Position numbers and translations under genes: made by a program. A model generated the notes under the pieces. That model was not told where the DNA came from, made no database searches, and saw nothing but the letters and a program-made list of their open reading frames with translations. From Aureibacter tunicatorum (lineage in GTDB: Bacteria > Bacteroidota > Bacteroidia > Cytophagales > Cyclobacteriaceae), in contig NZ_AP025306.1 of the NCBI RefSeq assembly GCF_036492635.1, forward strand, positions 186,001 to 250,000: a stretch of DNA of 64,000 bases, read 5' to 3'. Positions 1 through 9,802 of the stretch are shown here, in pieces. How positions within the stretch are numbered: the first letter of the stretch is position 1; each line of letters starts with the position of its first letter.

Positions 1-1
1 A

Positions 2-709
2 GAGAAATACGATTACCAAGAAGGGTCTTTGATATATCTTGCGCCGGGCCAGGTAGTACAGTTTTCTGATGCTCAGGATATTCAAGTGGACAAAGGCTGG
101 TCTTTGTTTTTTCATGCGGATTTGATCCGAAGTTTTTCTTTGGAAAAGAAAATGAAAGATTATGGCTTCTTTAATTATCAATCCAATGAAGCCTTGCATA
201 TCTCTGAAAGAGAAAAAGAGATCATAGATTCAATAATAAAAAAAATGCAGATTGAATTGGATTCGCACCTTGACGAATACAGCGAAGAAGTGATGGTTTC
301 GAACCTAGAACTGTTGTTGAATTACTCCAAAAGATTTTATAACCGCCAGTTCATAACGCGCAAGCGGTTTGATGTGGGGCTGATCGCCAAGTTTACCGAG
401 CTATTGGAAACCTATTTTGATGAGGACAAACAGAAACAACTCGGTTTGCCTACAGTTCAGTATTTTGCGGATGAACTAAACTATTCGTCAAATTATCTAA
501 ACGAGCTGATTAAAAAATCAACGGACAGGAGTATTTTGGAGCATGTTCATTTTAAAGTGATTGAGATGGCAAAGACCAAATTGCTGAATACTAATATGAG
601 TATTTCTGAAATCGCTTACGAGCTTGGTTTTGAGTATTCGCAATACTTCAGTCGATTGTTTAAAAAGAAAACGGGCATGACGCCTATTTCATACAGAAAC
701 ATTGGTTAA
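2..709 (+). CDS. AraC-family transcriptional regulator (5' truncated by window edge)
   Basis: The reading frame is open from base 2, so the true start lies before the window. The C-terminal ~100 residues form an AraC-type double helix-turn-helix: a first helical unit around YFADELNYSSNYLNELIKK and a second around MSISEIAYELGFEYSQYFSRLFKK, followed by the usual TGMTPISYR ending. The upstream part matches the poorly conserved cupin-like sensory half of this family (LAPGQVVQF and GWSLFFHADL are typical). It is a cytoplasmic DNA-binding regulator and its effector cannot be read. The stop codon directly abuts the ATG of the next gene, so the two are surely co-transcribed, and the membrane protein downstream may be its partner or target. 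Confidence 0.9.
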   Translation, partial: EKYDYQEGSLIYLAPGQVVQFSDAQDIQVDKGWSLFFHADLIRSFSLEKKMKDYGFFNYQSNEALHISEREKEIIDSIIKKMQIELDSHLDEYSEEVMVSNLELLLNYSKRFYNRQFITRKRFDVGLIAKFTELLETYFDEDKQKQLGLPTVQYFADELNYSSNYLNELIKKSTDRSILEHVHFKVIEMAKTKLLNTNMSISEIAYELGFEYSQYFSRLFKKKTGMTPISYRNIG

Positions 710-1219
710 ATGGAATTTATACAATACACGATTAATTGGACAAAAGGAGAAATTCTTGAAGCAGGAATTACGGCGGCTTGCGGAGGCTTAATTGTTATTT
801 GCAGTTTGTTGTTTTGGAAATTTGGCGAAACCCCGTTCGCTAAAGCTTTGATAGTGCCGTTGCTTGTAGTCGGTTGCATTCCTTTGATTACCGGTATTTC
901 TGGAATTATGATGAATAAAAAACGTATCGTTGCCTTGGAAAAGGAATGGAAACTCGATGAACATAGATTTTTGATGGAGGAAAAAGAACGGGTGGAAGGT
1001 TTTGACGAGATTTTCAAATATACATACCCAGGAGCTTTTATCTGTGTCGTGGGAGGAGCTATTTTATTTTTTCTTTTGGGTTCCCCAACATGGAAAGCGG
1101 TAAGCTTGTCATTGATGGTGATAGGATTGATGGCTTATTTTATTGATCACTTCGCCGCAGAACGAGCGGATATTTATTTAGAGCATATTAAAAGTGCTTT
1201 GAAACAGTTTGAAATCTAG
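710..1219 (+). CDS. four-helix inner-membrane protein, function unknown
   Basis: This 169-residue protein has four likely membrane segments (about residues 18-37, 43-66, 107-125 and 127-146) around a charged central stretch rich in K, E and R. There is no catalytic motif that I recognise. The ATG follows the AraC stop codon with zero spacing, so translation is probably coupled. Small membrane proteins of this kind often sit directly behind AraC regulators in Bacteroidota, which suggests a linked but unknown role in the envelope. Confidence 0.75.
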   Translation: MEFIQYTINWTKGEILEAGITAACGGLIVICSLLFWKFGETPFAKALIVPLLVVGCIPLITGISGIMMNKKRIVALEKEWKLDEHRFLMEEKERVEGFDEIFKYTYPGAFICVVGGAILFFLLGSPTWKAVSLSLMVIGLMAYFIDHFAAERADIYLEHIKSALKQFEI

Positions 1220-1292
1220 ATTTGGTATTTATTCGAATTAACTATTTATTTGTTGATGAATAGTTTGATTTTATTGATATCAAGTATAGTGT

Positions 1293-2018
1293 ATGCAACG
1301 ATCTTTTTTCTTCGCTCTTTTAGTTGTTTTTAGCTTTTGTATAGTATCATTTGATCGGGTTGAGCATAAGGTTGACGAAGACCTTTTTGTTTTGCATGAG
1401 GCAATTCCGAAATCTGGGAAGTTGAAATTTTATTGGAAAGACGGAAACGGCCGACGTTTTGAATCTCTTGGAAATTTGAGGAAGCATTTGTCTGAAAATG
1501 GCGAGAAGTTGATTTTTGCTGTTAATGGAGGAATGTATGACAGCAAGCGAAAGCCGCAAGGATTGTATGTGGAAGATGGGACTGTTAAGCAAAATCTGGA
1601 TACTTGTGAGGATGGCTATGGCAATTTTTATATGCAGCCTAATGGCGTTTTTTATCTAAAAAAAGAGGGCAAAGCTGAAATAGTTTCAACCCATGATTTT
1701 GAATTGGATTCCACCATTGAATTTGCTACTCAATCGGGGCCGATGTTGTTGATAAATGGAGAGTATCATAAGAAGCTAATGAAAGGTTCCGCTAATGTGC
1801 ATATTCGCAATGGAGTAGGGATACTTCCAAATGGAAATGCGCTTTTCGCCATGTCTAAAGACAAAGTTAACTTTTATGATTTGGCAACTTTGTTTAAACA
1901 GAAGGGATGCGATAATGCACTGTATTTGGATGGTTATGTGTCAAGAACTTTTGCTTCAAAGTCCAATTGGGAACAAATTGATGGCGATTTTGGTGTTATT
2001 ATAGCAGAGGTAGAATAG
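1293..2018 (+). CDS. secreted phosphodiester glycosidase family protein (NAGPA-like)
   Basis: The protein has 241 residues with an N-terminal signal sequence (hydrophobic residues 4-20). The body carries the signature blocks of the phosphodiester glycosidase domain (PF09992): FAVNGGMYD, PQGLYVEDG, YMQPNGVFYL, ATQSGPMLLINGE, VHIRNGVGI and NALYLDGYVSR. Members hydrolyse sugar-phosphodiester bonds; eukaryotic NAGPA uncovers mannose-6-phosphate, and bacterial ones act on envelope or exopolysaccharide phosphodiesters. The exact substrate cannot be inferred. It stands alone, with AT-rich spacers on both sides, and should act in the periplasm or at the surface. Confidence 0.85.
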   Translation: MQRSFFFALLVVFSFCIVSFDRVEHKVDEDLFVLHEAIPKSGKLKFYWKDGNGRRFESLGNLRKHLSENGEKLIFAVNGGMYDSKRKPQGLYVEDGTVKQNLDTCEDGYGNFYMQPNGVFYLKKEGKAEIVSTHDFELDSTIEFATQSGPMLLINGEYHKKLMKGSANVHIRNGVGILPNGNALFAMSKDKVNFYDLATLFKQKGCDNALYLDGYVSRTFASKSNWEQIDGDFGVIIAEVE

Positions 2019-2252
2019 TTTCAGTCTTGATTTTTAATTAGTAATCGAAAAGATCTTTGCAAAATTGATTATTCTTTTAAATGATATTTTTGATCTGTTT
2101 AATATAATTGTATGTCTTTTTGATTCTGCTGATTGGTGTAAAAGTTAAATAGTGTGAAATTAAATTATTTGGTGATTTTGTTGTTTTAGTAGGGTTTTGA
2201 TATTTATATATTCGTGCAATAATTTATTTTAACCTTGAAATATATTAATTAC

Positions 2253-2783
2253 ATGAAGAGTTTAATCACCCTTATTGCACTAATTTTTTTTGCCAACAGT
2301 ATTGTTTCCGCTCAGAAAAATGAATTCACAGTCAGACTTAATGAAAGTACGGTATTATTAGAAAATAGCTATTATGGTCTTGGCATTGGCTTGGGCTATG
2401 AAAGAGTTTTAAATTCTAAATTTTCTGTTGGCGGTTTTTTTGATATAGTTCCAGACTTTAGAGGTCAAAGCGAAGCTACTATCGCGGCAGGAATTGAAGG
2501 AAAATTCACATATAATAAATTGAAAAGAGAAGACAATGCAAAGAGAGGTTATAATTTCATTTATGCAGATGGAGTTTATACGAACGATATGTCAGATGAG
2601 AGAACTTATGCATTTGTAGCTGGTTGGGGTATTCGCAGATCAATTCTGAAATCAAAATTCTTTATAGAAGGAAAGGCAGGTGTCGGCATTATGCGTAATT
2701 ATATTGATGGCAGTAATTTTATTTATGCTGATAATGATTTTCTCCCGCATCTCGAATGCAAGATTGGCTATAGAATATTTTAG
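2253..2783 (+). CDS. small outer-membrane beta-barrel-like protein
   Basis: I start at the ATG at 2253 rather than the upstream in-frame TTG at 2235, because 2253 gives a clean signal peptide (MKSLITLIALIFFANSIVSA, cleaved before QK). The mature ~156 residues alternate hydrophobic and polar residues and contain glycine/aromatic strands such as YYGLGIGLGYERVL and FVAGWGIRRS. The chain ends in a C-terminal aromatic residue (GYRIF), typical of small outer-membrane barrels. No specific family is recognisable. A strong hairpin terminator follows at 2812. Confidence 0.65.
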   Translation: MKSLITLIALIFFANSIVSAQKNEFTVRLNESTVLLENSYYGLGIGLGYERVLNSKFSVGGFFDIVPDFRGQSEATIAAGIEGKFTYNKLKREDNAKRGYNFIYADGVYTNDMSDERTYAFVAGWGIRRSILKSKFFIEGKAGVGIMRNYIDGSNFIYADNDFLPHLECKIGYRIF

Positions 2784-2811
2784 CTTATAAAAGCGTTTAG
2801 AATAAACGATG

Positions 2812-2866
2812 ATCGGTATTTCCAATGTGTTTTATTTTACACTGGAAATATCGATTTTAATTTTTT
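2812..2866 (+). terminator. rho-independent-type terminator
   Basis: An interrupted inverted repeat (2812-2830 with 2839-2855; core ATTTCCA..GTGT against ACACTGGAAAT) surrounds a short T-rich loop and is followed by a T-rich tract (TTTTAATTTTTT). It lies 29 bases after the barrel gene stop. Confidence 0.7.
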
Positions 2867-2945
2867 GGACTTAGAGTCATGGCATATTGTCAAACATGTC
2901 GAATGCCTTTCGATTTACTAAATAGCGCAACAAAAAGATTACAAG

Positions 2946-3680
2946 ATGAAACAAAGCGAGGTGAACAATGAAAATAAGCATATTTGGGACATCAATGCCG
3001 AAGAGTGGGATCAGCATATGGGAGATGAAGGAAATCAATGGCATAAAGAGCTTATAGCCCCGGAAACCGAACGTTTGTTGGGCATGAAAACGGGTGAAAG
3101 GCTTTTGGATATTGGTTGCGGTAATGGATTGTTTGCCAGAAGAATGGCTCGAAAGGGAGTGGAAGTGACTGCGTTTGATTTTTCGGGAGAGAATATTGAG
3201 AAAGCGAAAAAATACAATACTGAGCATATTAAATACATGGTGCTTGATGCTACTTCTTCATCTGATTTGAGTAAGCTAAAGAATGTAGAGTATGATGGCC
3301 TTGTTTCCAATATGGTGTTTATGGATATGCCGAATATCGAATGCTTGTTTGAGAATGTTGCTGATTTGATGACTGACAAGGGTAGTTTTGTTTTCTCTAT
3401 CCAGCACCCTTGTTTTAATTCTGAATTTGCCCAAACCAAGGAAAATGGAAACTTAGAGTTAAGCGATTATATGGCAAATAGTACTTCAAAAGGTATAGCT
3501 ATACCGTCGCAGAAAATAGAGCAATATTATTTTCATCGACCTATCAGTTATTATATGAACTTGGGTTTTGATCATGGACTTGTGGTTTCAGGTTTTGCAG
3601 AACCTGTTTTTGCAAAAGAAGTGAATGGTTTCTTTTCGAAATTTCCTCCAGTTATGATCATTAGAATGTCAAAAAGATAA
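2946..3680 (+). CDS. class I SAM-dependent methyltransferase
   Basis: This 244-residue soluble protein carries the SAM-binding motif I as LLDIGCGNGLFARRMA (about residues 53-68), an acidic post-I residue in VTAFDFSGENI, and a motif IV-like VSNMVFMDMPN. This is a methyltransferase-11/25 type Rossmann domain. The N-terminal block with WDINAEEWDQHMGDEGNQWH and the late IQHPCFNS are typical of small-molecule methyltransferases of this clade. The substrate is unknown. It appears monocistronic. Confidence 0.88.
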   Translation: MKQSEVNNENKHIWDINAEEWDQHMGDEGNQWHKELIAPETERLLGMKTGERLLDIGCGNGLFARRMARKGVEVTAFDFSGENIEKAKKYNTEHIKYMVLDATSSSDLSKLKNVEYDGLVSNMVFMDMPNIECLFENVADLMTDKGSFVFSIQHPCFNSEFAQTKENGNLELSDYMANSTSKGIAIPSQKIEQYYFHRPISYYMNLGFDHGLVVSGFAEPVFAKEVNGFFSKFPPVMIIRMSKR

Positions 3681-3777
3681 TATCTAATAACAATCATTAA
3701 TTGTCATGATCATACTAATTTTTTAGAAATAAAAAATGTGGTAAAATAAGTTTTTTAACCGAAACTTAACCATATCT

Positions 3778-5751
3778 ATGAAAGTAGTTTTTTTACGATC
3801 CTGCATCTTTTTACTTTTTGCTTTGTCGTGTTTTGGCCGGCAAGCTTTGGGTGCGAATGAAATAGTGAATGAAAAGCGAGTTGATAAAACGGAAGTTGAA
3901 TACTATGATTTGATGATTACTGTTGATCCAAGAGTAGAGTTTATGGATATTTTAAACATGATTTCCAAAGTCTCTACCTCTTTACCTGCTTTGCAAGAGG
4001 ATTATAAGCTCAGGATTCTTGATTGGTTTGATCAAGAGGGTTTGGATGAGCTAATGCAAGAATATGCGAATATGCACAAACGGATATTTAAAGGAGATGT
4101 GGCAATGCCTGTGCAGTTTGTATTGTCACTGGATGATAATATGCAGTGGAATGACAATTTATTCAGTGACGAATTGGGCGAAATTCCAAAAAAGGATCTA
4201 AATGAACTGTCTGATTTGCTCCGACAAATTCAAAAGCAATCGAACTTTAACAGCTTTTACCATTCGAACCAGAAGTATTATCAAAAATCGATTTCCAGAT
4301 TGGTAGACGTGTTTGAAAAGAGTGATGAAAGACAATCCTTGATTGATTATTTCAGAGTGAATGATCTTGAGATGCAAATGAAGTTGATGCTTAGTATTAA
4401 TGGAGCAGGGAATTTTGGGGTTCGTTTGTCCGATACTCACGGGAAAACGCAAGAATATGTTGCTTTGATCAATCCCAACACCTTGATGGAATGCAACTCG
4501 CAATGGCCTCAGTTTGACAAATTCACAACGCATAATTTATTCTGGCATGAATTCAGCCACACACTGGGAAATACTTACATTTACAAGCATGGGGATTTGT
4601 TCGTGAAATCGGAGAGCTTGTTCAAGCCTATTGAAATGCCCATGAATGTTCAGGCCTATCCTGATTGGATTACCTGCATGACTGAGCATCTTGTAAGGGC
4701 GGTTACCGTGCGCATGGCTGAAAGAAAATACGGCAAAGAGATTTCGCGATTGTATTTTTATGACTTGGAGAAAGCCTCGGCTTTTATTTATATAGATGTG
4801 TTTTTGGAAGAGCTGGAAAAGTATGAACAAGATCCAGAGATGAGTTTTGAAGAGGTTGTAATTGCTATTGGACAGCGATTGGCAAGTTTGCCTAAGGGAT
4901 ATGGACAGAAGCTTTTTAGCCAATTGGAAGAGAAGATGCTTGAGACGCCTACTTATATCGATGCAAATAAAAATATGTATGCTGATTTGATCATTGTCGT
5001 TCCCGAATCGGTTGATCAGGTTGACATTTCAAATAAGGTGGAATGGCCGGGCAATCAGATGCACGAGGCTGTCAACGGTTGGTATTATATGCATATTGAT
5101 GGAGAGAGCAAAGTCAATATGATTTTTAATAATGGCAAAGGATTTCAAACAGATGATTTGTTGGGAATTTCATCTGCATCTTGGTACGATGGCGATGAGA
5201 ATAAATGGACTGAACCAAAAGCGATTCATAAATTTGAAAAGTTTATAGACGAAGATGGTCTTACGGTATTTTTCAGGTCAAAAAACGCTTTTAAGGGAGT
5301 CCCGAATTTATACTATTGGAAGGAGTTGGTCAGCTTTGAAGAATATATTGTTGATTTGAGAAATAAGTTTTTTAGCGATACTGAGATTGTTTCCGGCGAA
5401 GAAGCTCTTGAAAAGGATTTGTCGGATTACAACATTTTGACTTATGGGAATGCGAAGAATAATGCTTACATCAGTTCGATAGCTGAAAAGCTTCCATTTA
5501 AAATGTTGGCTAATGGGGGCTTTGTTGCGGACAGAGTTTATGATGATGATGATATTGTGCTCACATCTAGCTGGGTTAATCCGGATAACAAATCGAAGAG
5601 TTTAAAAATAGTATATTCCGCCAATAAAGAGAACTTCATAGAATCTGAAACTGTCGCTAGAGATGGTGTCCATTTTCATATTATGAAAGATCTTATTCCC
5701 TTGAGAAGCGGAAATTATAAGCCATATGATTATTCGGTCTTGAGATTTTGA
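3778..5751 (+). CDS. secreted DUF4932 putative zinc metalloprotease
   Basis: The protein has 657 residues with a signal peptide (about residues 1-25). It matches the DUF4932 layout known from Bacteroidota: an N-terminal segment with VDPRVEFMDILNMISK, then a zinc-protease-like helix LFWHEFSHTLGN in which H257, E258 and H261 form HExxH. The C-terminal ~110 residues (from about LTYGNAKNNAYISS) resemble the module often appended to such proteins. It is likely exported to the periplasm or surface as a peptidase. No substrate is known for the family, so the activity is inferred from the motif. Confidence 0.8.
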   Translation: MKVVFLRSCIFLLFALSCFGRQALGANEIVNEKRVDKTEVEYYDLMITVDPRVEFMDILNMISKVSTSLPALQEDYKLRILDWFDQEGLDELMQEYANMHKRIFKGDVAMPVQFVLSLDDNMQWNDNLFSDELGEIPKKDLNELSDLLRQIQKQSNFNSFYHSNQKYYQKSISRLVDVFEKSDERQSLIDYFRVNDLEMQMKLMLSINGAGNFGVRLSDTHGKTQEYVALINPNTLMECNSQWPQFDKFTTHNLFWHEFSHTLGNTYIYKHGDLFVKSESLFKPIEMPMNVQAYPDWITCMTEHLVRAVTVRMAERKYGKEISRLYFYDLEKASAFIYIDVFLEELEKYEQDPEMSFEEVVIAIGQRLASLPKGYGQKLFSQLEEKMLETPTYIDANKNMYADLIIVVPESVDQVDISNKVEWPGNQMHEAVNGWYYMHIDGESKVNMIFNNGKGFQTDDLLGISSASWYDGDENKWTEPKAIHKFEKFIDEDGLTVFFRSKNAFKGVPNLYYWKELVSFEEYIVDLRNKFFSDTEIVSGEEALEKDLSDYNILTYGNAKNNAYISSIAEKLPFKMLANGGFVADRVYDDDDIVLTSSWVNPDNKSKSLKIVYSANKENFIESETVARDGVHFHIMKDLIPLRSGNYKPYDYSVLRF

Positions 5752-6019
5752 GTAAGATTGTTTGTAAGTAATTAGCGACCATTAGGTATAATCACGATTG
5801 AATTTTATGCCATTTTATTTCACTTTGGGGTGAACACAAAGGAGGATGAGTAAGAAAACCATAAGAAACTAATCGTGATAAACATTTTTTCAAATGGAAT
5901 AAGCGTTTGTCAGTTTTTACTTGCTTTATACTGGAAATTCTTATGAGATTTCAATGAAAATAGGCGAAGTGTCAACCTATTTGATTTGGGTTGGTTTATC
6001 ATGTATGTATTGCAATGAG

Positions 6020-7417
6020 ATGAAAAGCAGGAAGCGCGCTGATAAATCATCGGCAGGTGCTGGAGCGATTGGAAAAGCCCCTCCCAGTCATTCAAGCCTG
6101 ACTCCATTGCAAGCGATATTGTCCCCTTCACTGTTCATGGTGTCTTCTGTTAAGAAGGCAAGTCAAGGCACGCAAGGATTTGTCTTTTTTTTCGAAGATT
6201 ATTCCGGAGTGAATTATGTCGCCAAATTGGATGAGAATGGGCATGCCTTGGAAAAGGAATATGTTTGGGGCACATTTATCAATCAGCTTGGAGTTGATCA
6301 TTTGGATGCGCCTCAGATGTTGATGATGGCAAGGTATTCGCAGGAATACAGTGAACTGACTAGAGCGATGGAGCGTTTCAATATGGCTTCCCACGATGCC
6401 GAAAGCGCTGATGTATTGGAGCAGTTAAAATCATATAAAGGCGAGAACCTTTTGCTTATGAAGAAAGTGAGTGGTGTGCCATATGATTTAGATCCATTTA
6501 ATCGTCCGCCTGAGTTGGATTGTCCGGAAAGCGTTCCGTTTTATTTCTCCCAAATGATGGGAGCTTTGGCCATGATTGATTTGCTGATAGGGAATTCCGA
6601 TAGAATCTTGGCGGGAGACTTCAATCCTGGCAATATGCTTTTTGATGTGGAAACAGGTGGATTGAACTTGATCGATAATTCTTCGTCATTGATGAATCAG
6701 AAGTATGCTATTTTCAAGCAAGAACCGCATAAAGTTGGAAAACCATTAGAGGAAAGCGAAAACAGCAATTTTTCAGGCAGTTGGGATACATGCAATTTCA
6801 AGCCAGTCAAATCCACCAAATATGTTTTGGATGCGAAGGCCGAAGAAGATTCCCTGAAGGCTTTTGGCGGAGATTATTCGCCTAAGGAAAGAGCGAAGTT
6901 CAAACAAACGTCCGAATGGCAAGATGCAGGCAAGGACAATCCGTTGGAGAAATCAAGCGAGCCGATTAATCCATTTGCGGAAGAAAAGGAAAACGCGCGT
7001 AGCAGGGCTGTTTATCTTGAAAAGTCATTGAAAACATTGTCATCATCCGTTTTGCAGTGTTTGGATATTTTGAATCCGCGAATTGTAGAAAGGTCTCCGA
7101 TGGCTTCTTTTGTTGAGAAGCAGTTTGCCGAGCTTTGGGAAGTGAGTATGAATCCCAAAGAAATAGATTTGGGAGCAACGGATGCTTTTATACATGTCGT
7201 ATCCAAAACCAGAGATCCAAAGTTTGTCGACGAACTTGTGTGCTCCACATCCAGCCCGGAAGTGTTGGGGATATTGAGAAATATTTTGCAGTTAGTGGCG
7301 CCTTATCAGGACAAGAGAAGCTTCGACAAGCTCAAGTCTGATTTTGAAAAGCGCAAAAAGCAAATTGTCAATAAAAACGCAGGAAAGAAAGGTGGTTTGT
7401 TTGGGTTTAGGAGGTGA
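6020..7417 (+). CDS. actin-fragmin-kinase-like protein, candidate translocated effector
   Basis: I choose the ATG at 6020 (465 residues), since the in-frame extension to 5921 encodes no recognisable sequence. After a basic, Ser/Ala/Pro-rich leader (residues 1-35), a kinase-like fold begins. GFVFFFEDYSGVNYVAKLDENG resembles a glycine-rich-loop strand followed by the ATP lysine strand. NLLLMKKVSG resembles the hinge. D187-LLIGNSD194-R, GDFNPGNML (N202, N205) and LID219-N resemble the catalytic loop and metal site of PI3/4-kinase-like and actin-fragmin kinases. The C-terminal ~200 residues are charged and helical without assignment. There is no signal peptide, and no operon partner lies within 150 bases. 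Kinases of this type in bacteria are often host-directed effectors, so a secreted role is an inference. An alternative is a HipA/lipid-kinase-like enzyme. Confidence 0.6.
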   Translation: MKSRKRADKSSAGAGAIGKAPPSHSSLTPLQAILSPSLFMVSSVKKASQGTQGFVFFFEDYSGVNYVAKLDENGHALEKEYVWGTFINQLGVDHLDAPQMLMMARYSQEYSELTRAMERFNMASHDAESADVLEQLKSYKGENLLLMKKVSGVPYDLDPFNRPPELDCPESVPFYFSQMMGALAMIDLLIGNSDRILAGDFNPGNMLFDVETGGLNLIDNSSSLMNQKYAIFKQEPHKVGKPLEESENSNFSGSWDTCNFKPVKSTKYVLDAKAEEDSLKAFGGDYSPKERAKFKQTSEWQDAGKDNPLEKSSEPINPFAEEKENARSRAVYLEKSLKTLSSSVLQCLDILNPRIVERSPMASFVEKQFAELWEVSMNPKEIDLGATDAFIHVVSKTRDPKFVDELVCSTSSPEVLGILRNILQLVAPYQDKRSFDKLKSDFEKRKKQIVNKNAGKKGGLFGFRR

Positions 7418-7596
7418 TTTATAATGCCTTTCAAAACTATCTGTGATAAACATAATAAAAATCCACTTTAGATATTTTATGATTAAATTATTTTTTAATC
7501 TGATTTATTCGTGATTCCATTTAAATGTATTTTAAAATCTTATTTATTTGTTATAAATTTTATTTTAATTTGTAATTAATAAATCTATTGACTCTT

Positions 7597-9234
7597 ATGT
7601 GTATTAGAATATTCTTCAATTTCTTGATAGTTATGTTGTTATTCCTAGTAAGTTGTAGTTCTAGGGGTACTTCAGAGAGTCAGTTTGAACGAAAAAGCGT
7701 AGAGGAAAACTCTAAACGTCAGAGTTTAACAGAGAAAGAGGCTAAATTAAATTTATCAAAGAGGTATTTAAGAAATTATAAAAAAGTGGAAAATGCTTTT
7801 CCTGAAGACACAATATTGGGCAAAAGCAAATTTATTTTCAAACAGATTAGTGAATATGACTTTAAAACATCAAAAAATATCCAGTTGAATACTTTTGAAA
7901 AGAGTGTTCCAGAGAAACTTTTGACGGAATATGAAAAGGGAAGTTTTGCTATCATGAGTGAAAATGGCAAGATTGACACGTTAAATTCTGTTTATGGTAT
8001 GGAAAACCGGTTGATTTATAAGTTCAAAGGGTATTCTTCTAAAATGAATATGTTGCTTTTTGAAATTGATTACAATGGTTTTACTTACATAATCTATGAT
8101 TTGAATCGTGGAGTGCCTAAAGTAATAGAGCCAAACTTCTATGAGATTTCTTCAAACGCCTTTATTACTTATAATGACATTATTGATGATTCGCTTAGAG
8201 ACAATGATCTTTTGATATTCAATGAACATGAGTATAAACTCGGAGAGGTATTTAGATTGCGTTGGGATGACTTTACAGCTAGAGATGTCGTTAGGCTAGA
8301 CGATGAAAAATTCTTGATCAATATTAATCAGTATAGGTCAGATAATGACGGTTTCCCAGTTTATGGTGAAGATTATTATTTTGAAGTAAAGATTATTCCT
8401 GAAAAATTAAAGTTCCAGACTCAAAATGTGGATACTCTATGGGTTACTGAACCTTCGGTTTATTTTACCAATCCAGACAAGCATACGATTCAGAAGTTGC
8501 AAGCTAATTACAATGAAGATTTGTACAATACGATTATTGACGATGTGGTTTACTATAAGCATGAAGCAGAACAATTTTTGGAGAAAAAGGGAGTTGCATA
8601 TCAACAGACTGAGTCGAGGTATTTTAAGTTTATTTCAGAAAGCGGGAAAGAATTCTTGATTGACAATGATACCGTTGGGCTTTGGGGACTTTATATCTTT
8701 GATGGAAAGAATATTCCTCAGTATAGCACTTCTATAGATATTCGGACGCTTTGGAAAAATACTCTAAATAAGTTAGAGTTGACTAATGGTCTTGAAATAC
8801 GCTACTTCCCAGAGCTTGGAGAGTTGGATGAAAGTGTTTCTATAGAAGAAATAGCTGAATATTTGATTACAATTAAAAAGACTGCATTGGATAGTTCTTA
8901 TATAGAGCAAATGCTTGAAGATGATAGTGTGACCTATAAGTATAGGTATAGGAATTATTTTGTGAATTTAGTAATTGAAACAGAGGATGAAGTAATTTTG
9001 AATACTAATATTTATAAGGATGATTTCAAGCCATATATGGATAATGATTTCTATAGTAAAAGCTACTTTTTTAATTATTCTGTGAAAGAATTTAATAATG
9101 ACTCTATTGTGTTTTGGACGAATATCAATGTTCCGGAATCATGTTGGGGACAAAGGTTCATTCATACATTTGATTTGAAGAGTAAAAGCTTCACAATCGA
9201 GGAAATGGTTGAAGAAGATGAGGTCTATCCCTAG
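7597..9234 (+). CDS. large lipoprotein, function unknown
   Basis: I choose the ATG at 7597 over the in-frame TTG at 7588, because it starts a lipoprotein signal (hydrophobic MCIRIFFNFLIVMLLFLVSC with lipobox LVSC). The mature chain of ~520 residues is rich in charged residues, Tyr, Asp and Asn, with many beta-strand-like stretches, and has no family motif that I recognise. It should be anchored in the outer membrane or periplasm. It is preceded by ~180 bases of AT-rich DNA and ends 16 bases before the convergent Nudix gene. Confidence 0.7.
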   Translation: MCIRIFFNFLIVMLLFLVSCSSRGTSESQFERKSVEENSKRQSLTEKEAKLNLSKRYLRNYKKVENAFPEDTILGKSKFIFKQISEYDFKTSKNIQLNTFEKSVPEKLLTEYEKGSFAIMSENGKIDTLNSVYGMENRLIYKFKGYSSKMNMLLFEIDYNGFTYIIYDLNRGVPKVIEPNFYEISSNAFITYNDIIDDSLRDNDLLIFNEHEYKLGEVFRLRWDDFTARDVVRLDDEKFLININQYRSDNDGFPVYGEDYYFEVKIIPEKLKFQTQNVDTLWVTEPSVYFTNPDKHTIQKLQANYNEDLYNTIIDDVVYYKHEAEQFLEKKGVAYQQTESRYFKFISESGKEFLIDNDTVGLWGLYIFDGKNIPQYSTSIDIRTLWKNTLNKLELTNGLEIRYFPELGELDESVSIEEIAEYLITIKKTALDSSYIEQMLEDDSVTYKYRYRNYFVNLVIETEDEVILNTNIYKDDFKPYMDNDFYSKSYFFNYSVKEFNNDSIVFWTNINVPESCWGQRFIHTFDLKSKSFTIEEMVEEDEVYP

Positions 9235-9250
9235 AGAATCTTAATTTAGA

Positions 9251-9706
9251 TTATTTATCTATCGCATCGACAAATCGTTCGATGATGGTTTTTTGTTTAG
9301 AATGTATGTGAATTAATGCTTCATCAAGGCTCACCCATTTACCTTTTTCAATCTCAGGAAAGTTTTCTGTTTTCCCAGAGCCTTTAGGGTATTCCATAGC
9401 AAATGAATTTGATTTAATTTTCGAAATGTCAAAACTCTCTTGCAATACAAAGACCGATAAGCTTTTCCCTTTGCGCAGTTTGATGTCGATGAAGTGCGAT
9501 GGTTTTTGGTCAGTAACAAAGCCGGTTTCTTCTTGAAATTCCCTTATCGCGGCTTCATATGGAGATTCATTATTATGGATTTCTCCTTTTGGAATAGTCC
9601 ACACTCCAATGTCCTGATTTTTGTAAAAAGGACCTCCGGGTTTTAGAAGCATTACTTCCATTTGGTCCTTCAATCGATATACGAGTATCCCAGCGCTTAA
9701 TGTCAT
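9251..9706 (-). CDS. Nudix hydrolase
   Basis: This 151-residue protein has a perfect Nudix box G41-x5-E47-x7-R55-E56-F-x-E59-E60-x-G62-F, which binds the Mg2+ needed to cleave nucleoside diphosphates linked to X. Upstream GPFYKNQDIGVWTIPKGE and downstream EIEKGKWVSLDEA are typical of the diadenosine-polyphosphate/MutT-like branch with a C-terminal helix. The substrate is not determined; Ap4A-type or house-cleaning substrates are plausible. It is a cytoplasmic, monocistronic gene. Confidence 0.93.
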   Translation of the reverse strand: MTLSAGILVYRLKDQMEVMLLKPGGPFYKNQDIGVWTIPKGEIHNNESPYEAAIREFQEETGFVTDQKPSHFIDIKLRKGKSLSVFVLQESFDISKIKSNSFAMEYPKGSGKTENFPEIEKGKWVSLDEALIHIHSKQKTIIERFVDAIDK

Positions 9707-9749
9707 TAGTTATTTTATGTGAATTAAAATTTTCAAATTACCAAAACAA

Positions 9750-9782
9750 CAGCTCGGCAAATGGCAACACCTTGCTGAGCAG
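9750..9782 (-). terminator. probable terminator of the TonB-C gene
   Basis: Inverted repeat GCTCGGCAA (9752-9760) and TTGCTGAGC (9772-9780) lies just beyond the stop of the minus-strand gene at 9803. Reading on the minus strand, a T-rich stretch follows. One mismatch makes it only moderately strong. Confidence 0.45.
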
Positions 9783-9802
9783 TTTTTCGATTTCGATAAT
9801 CA

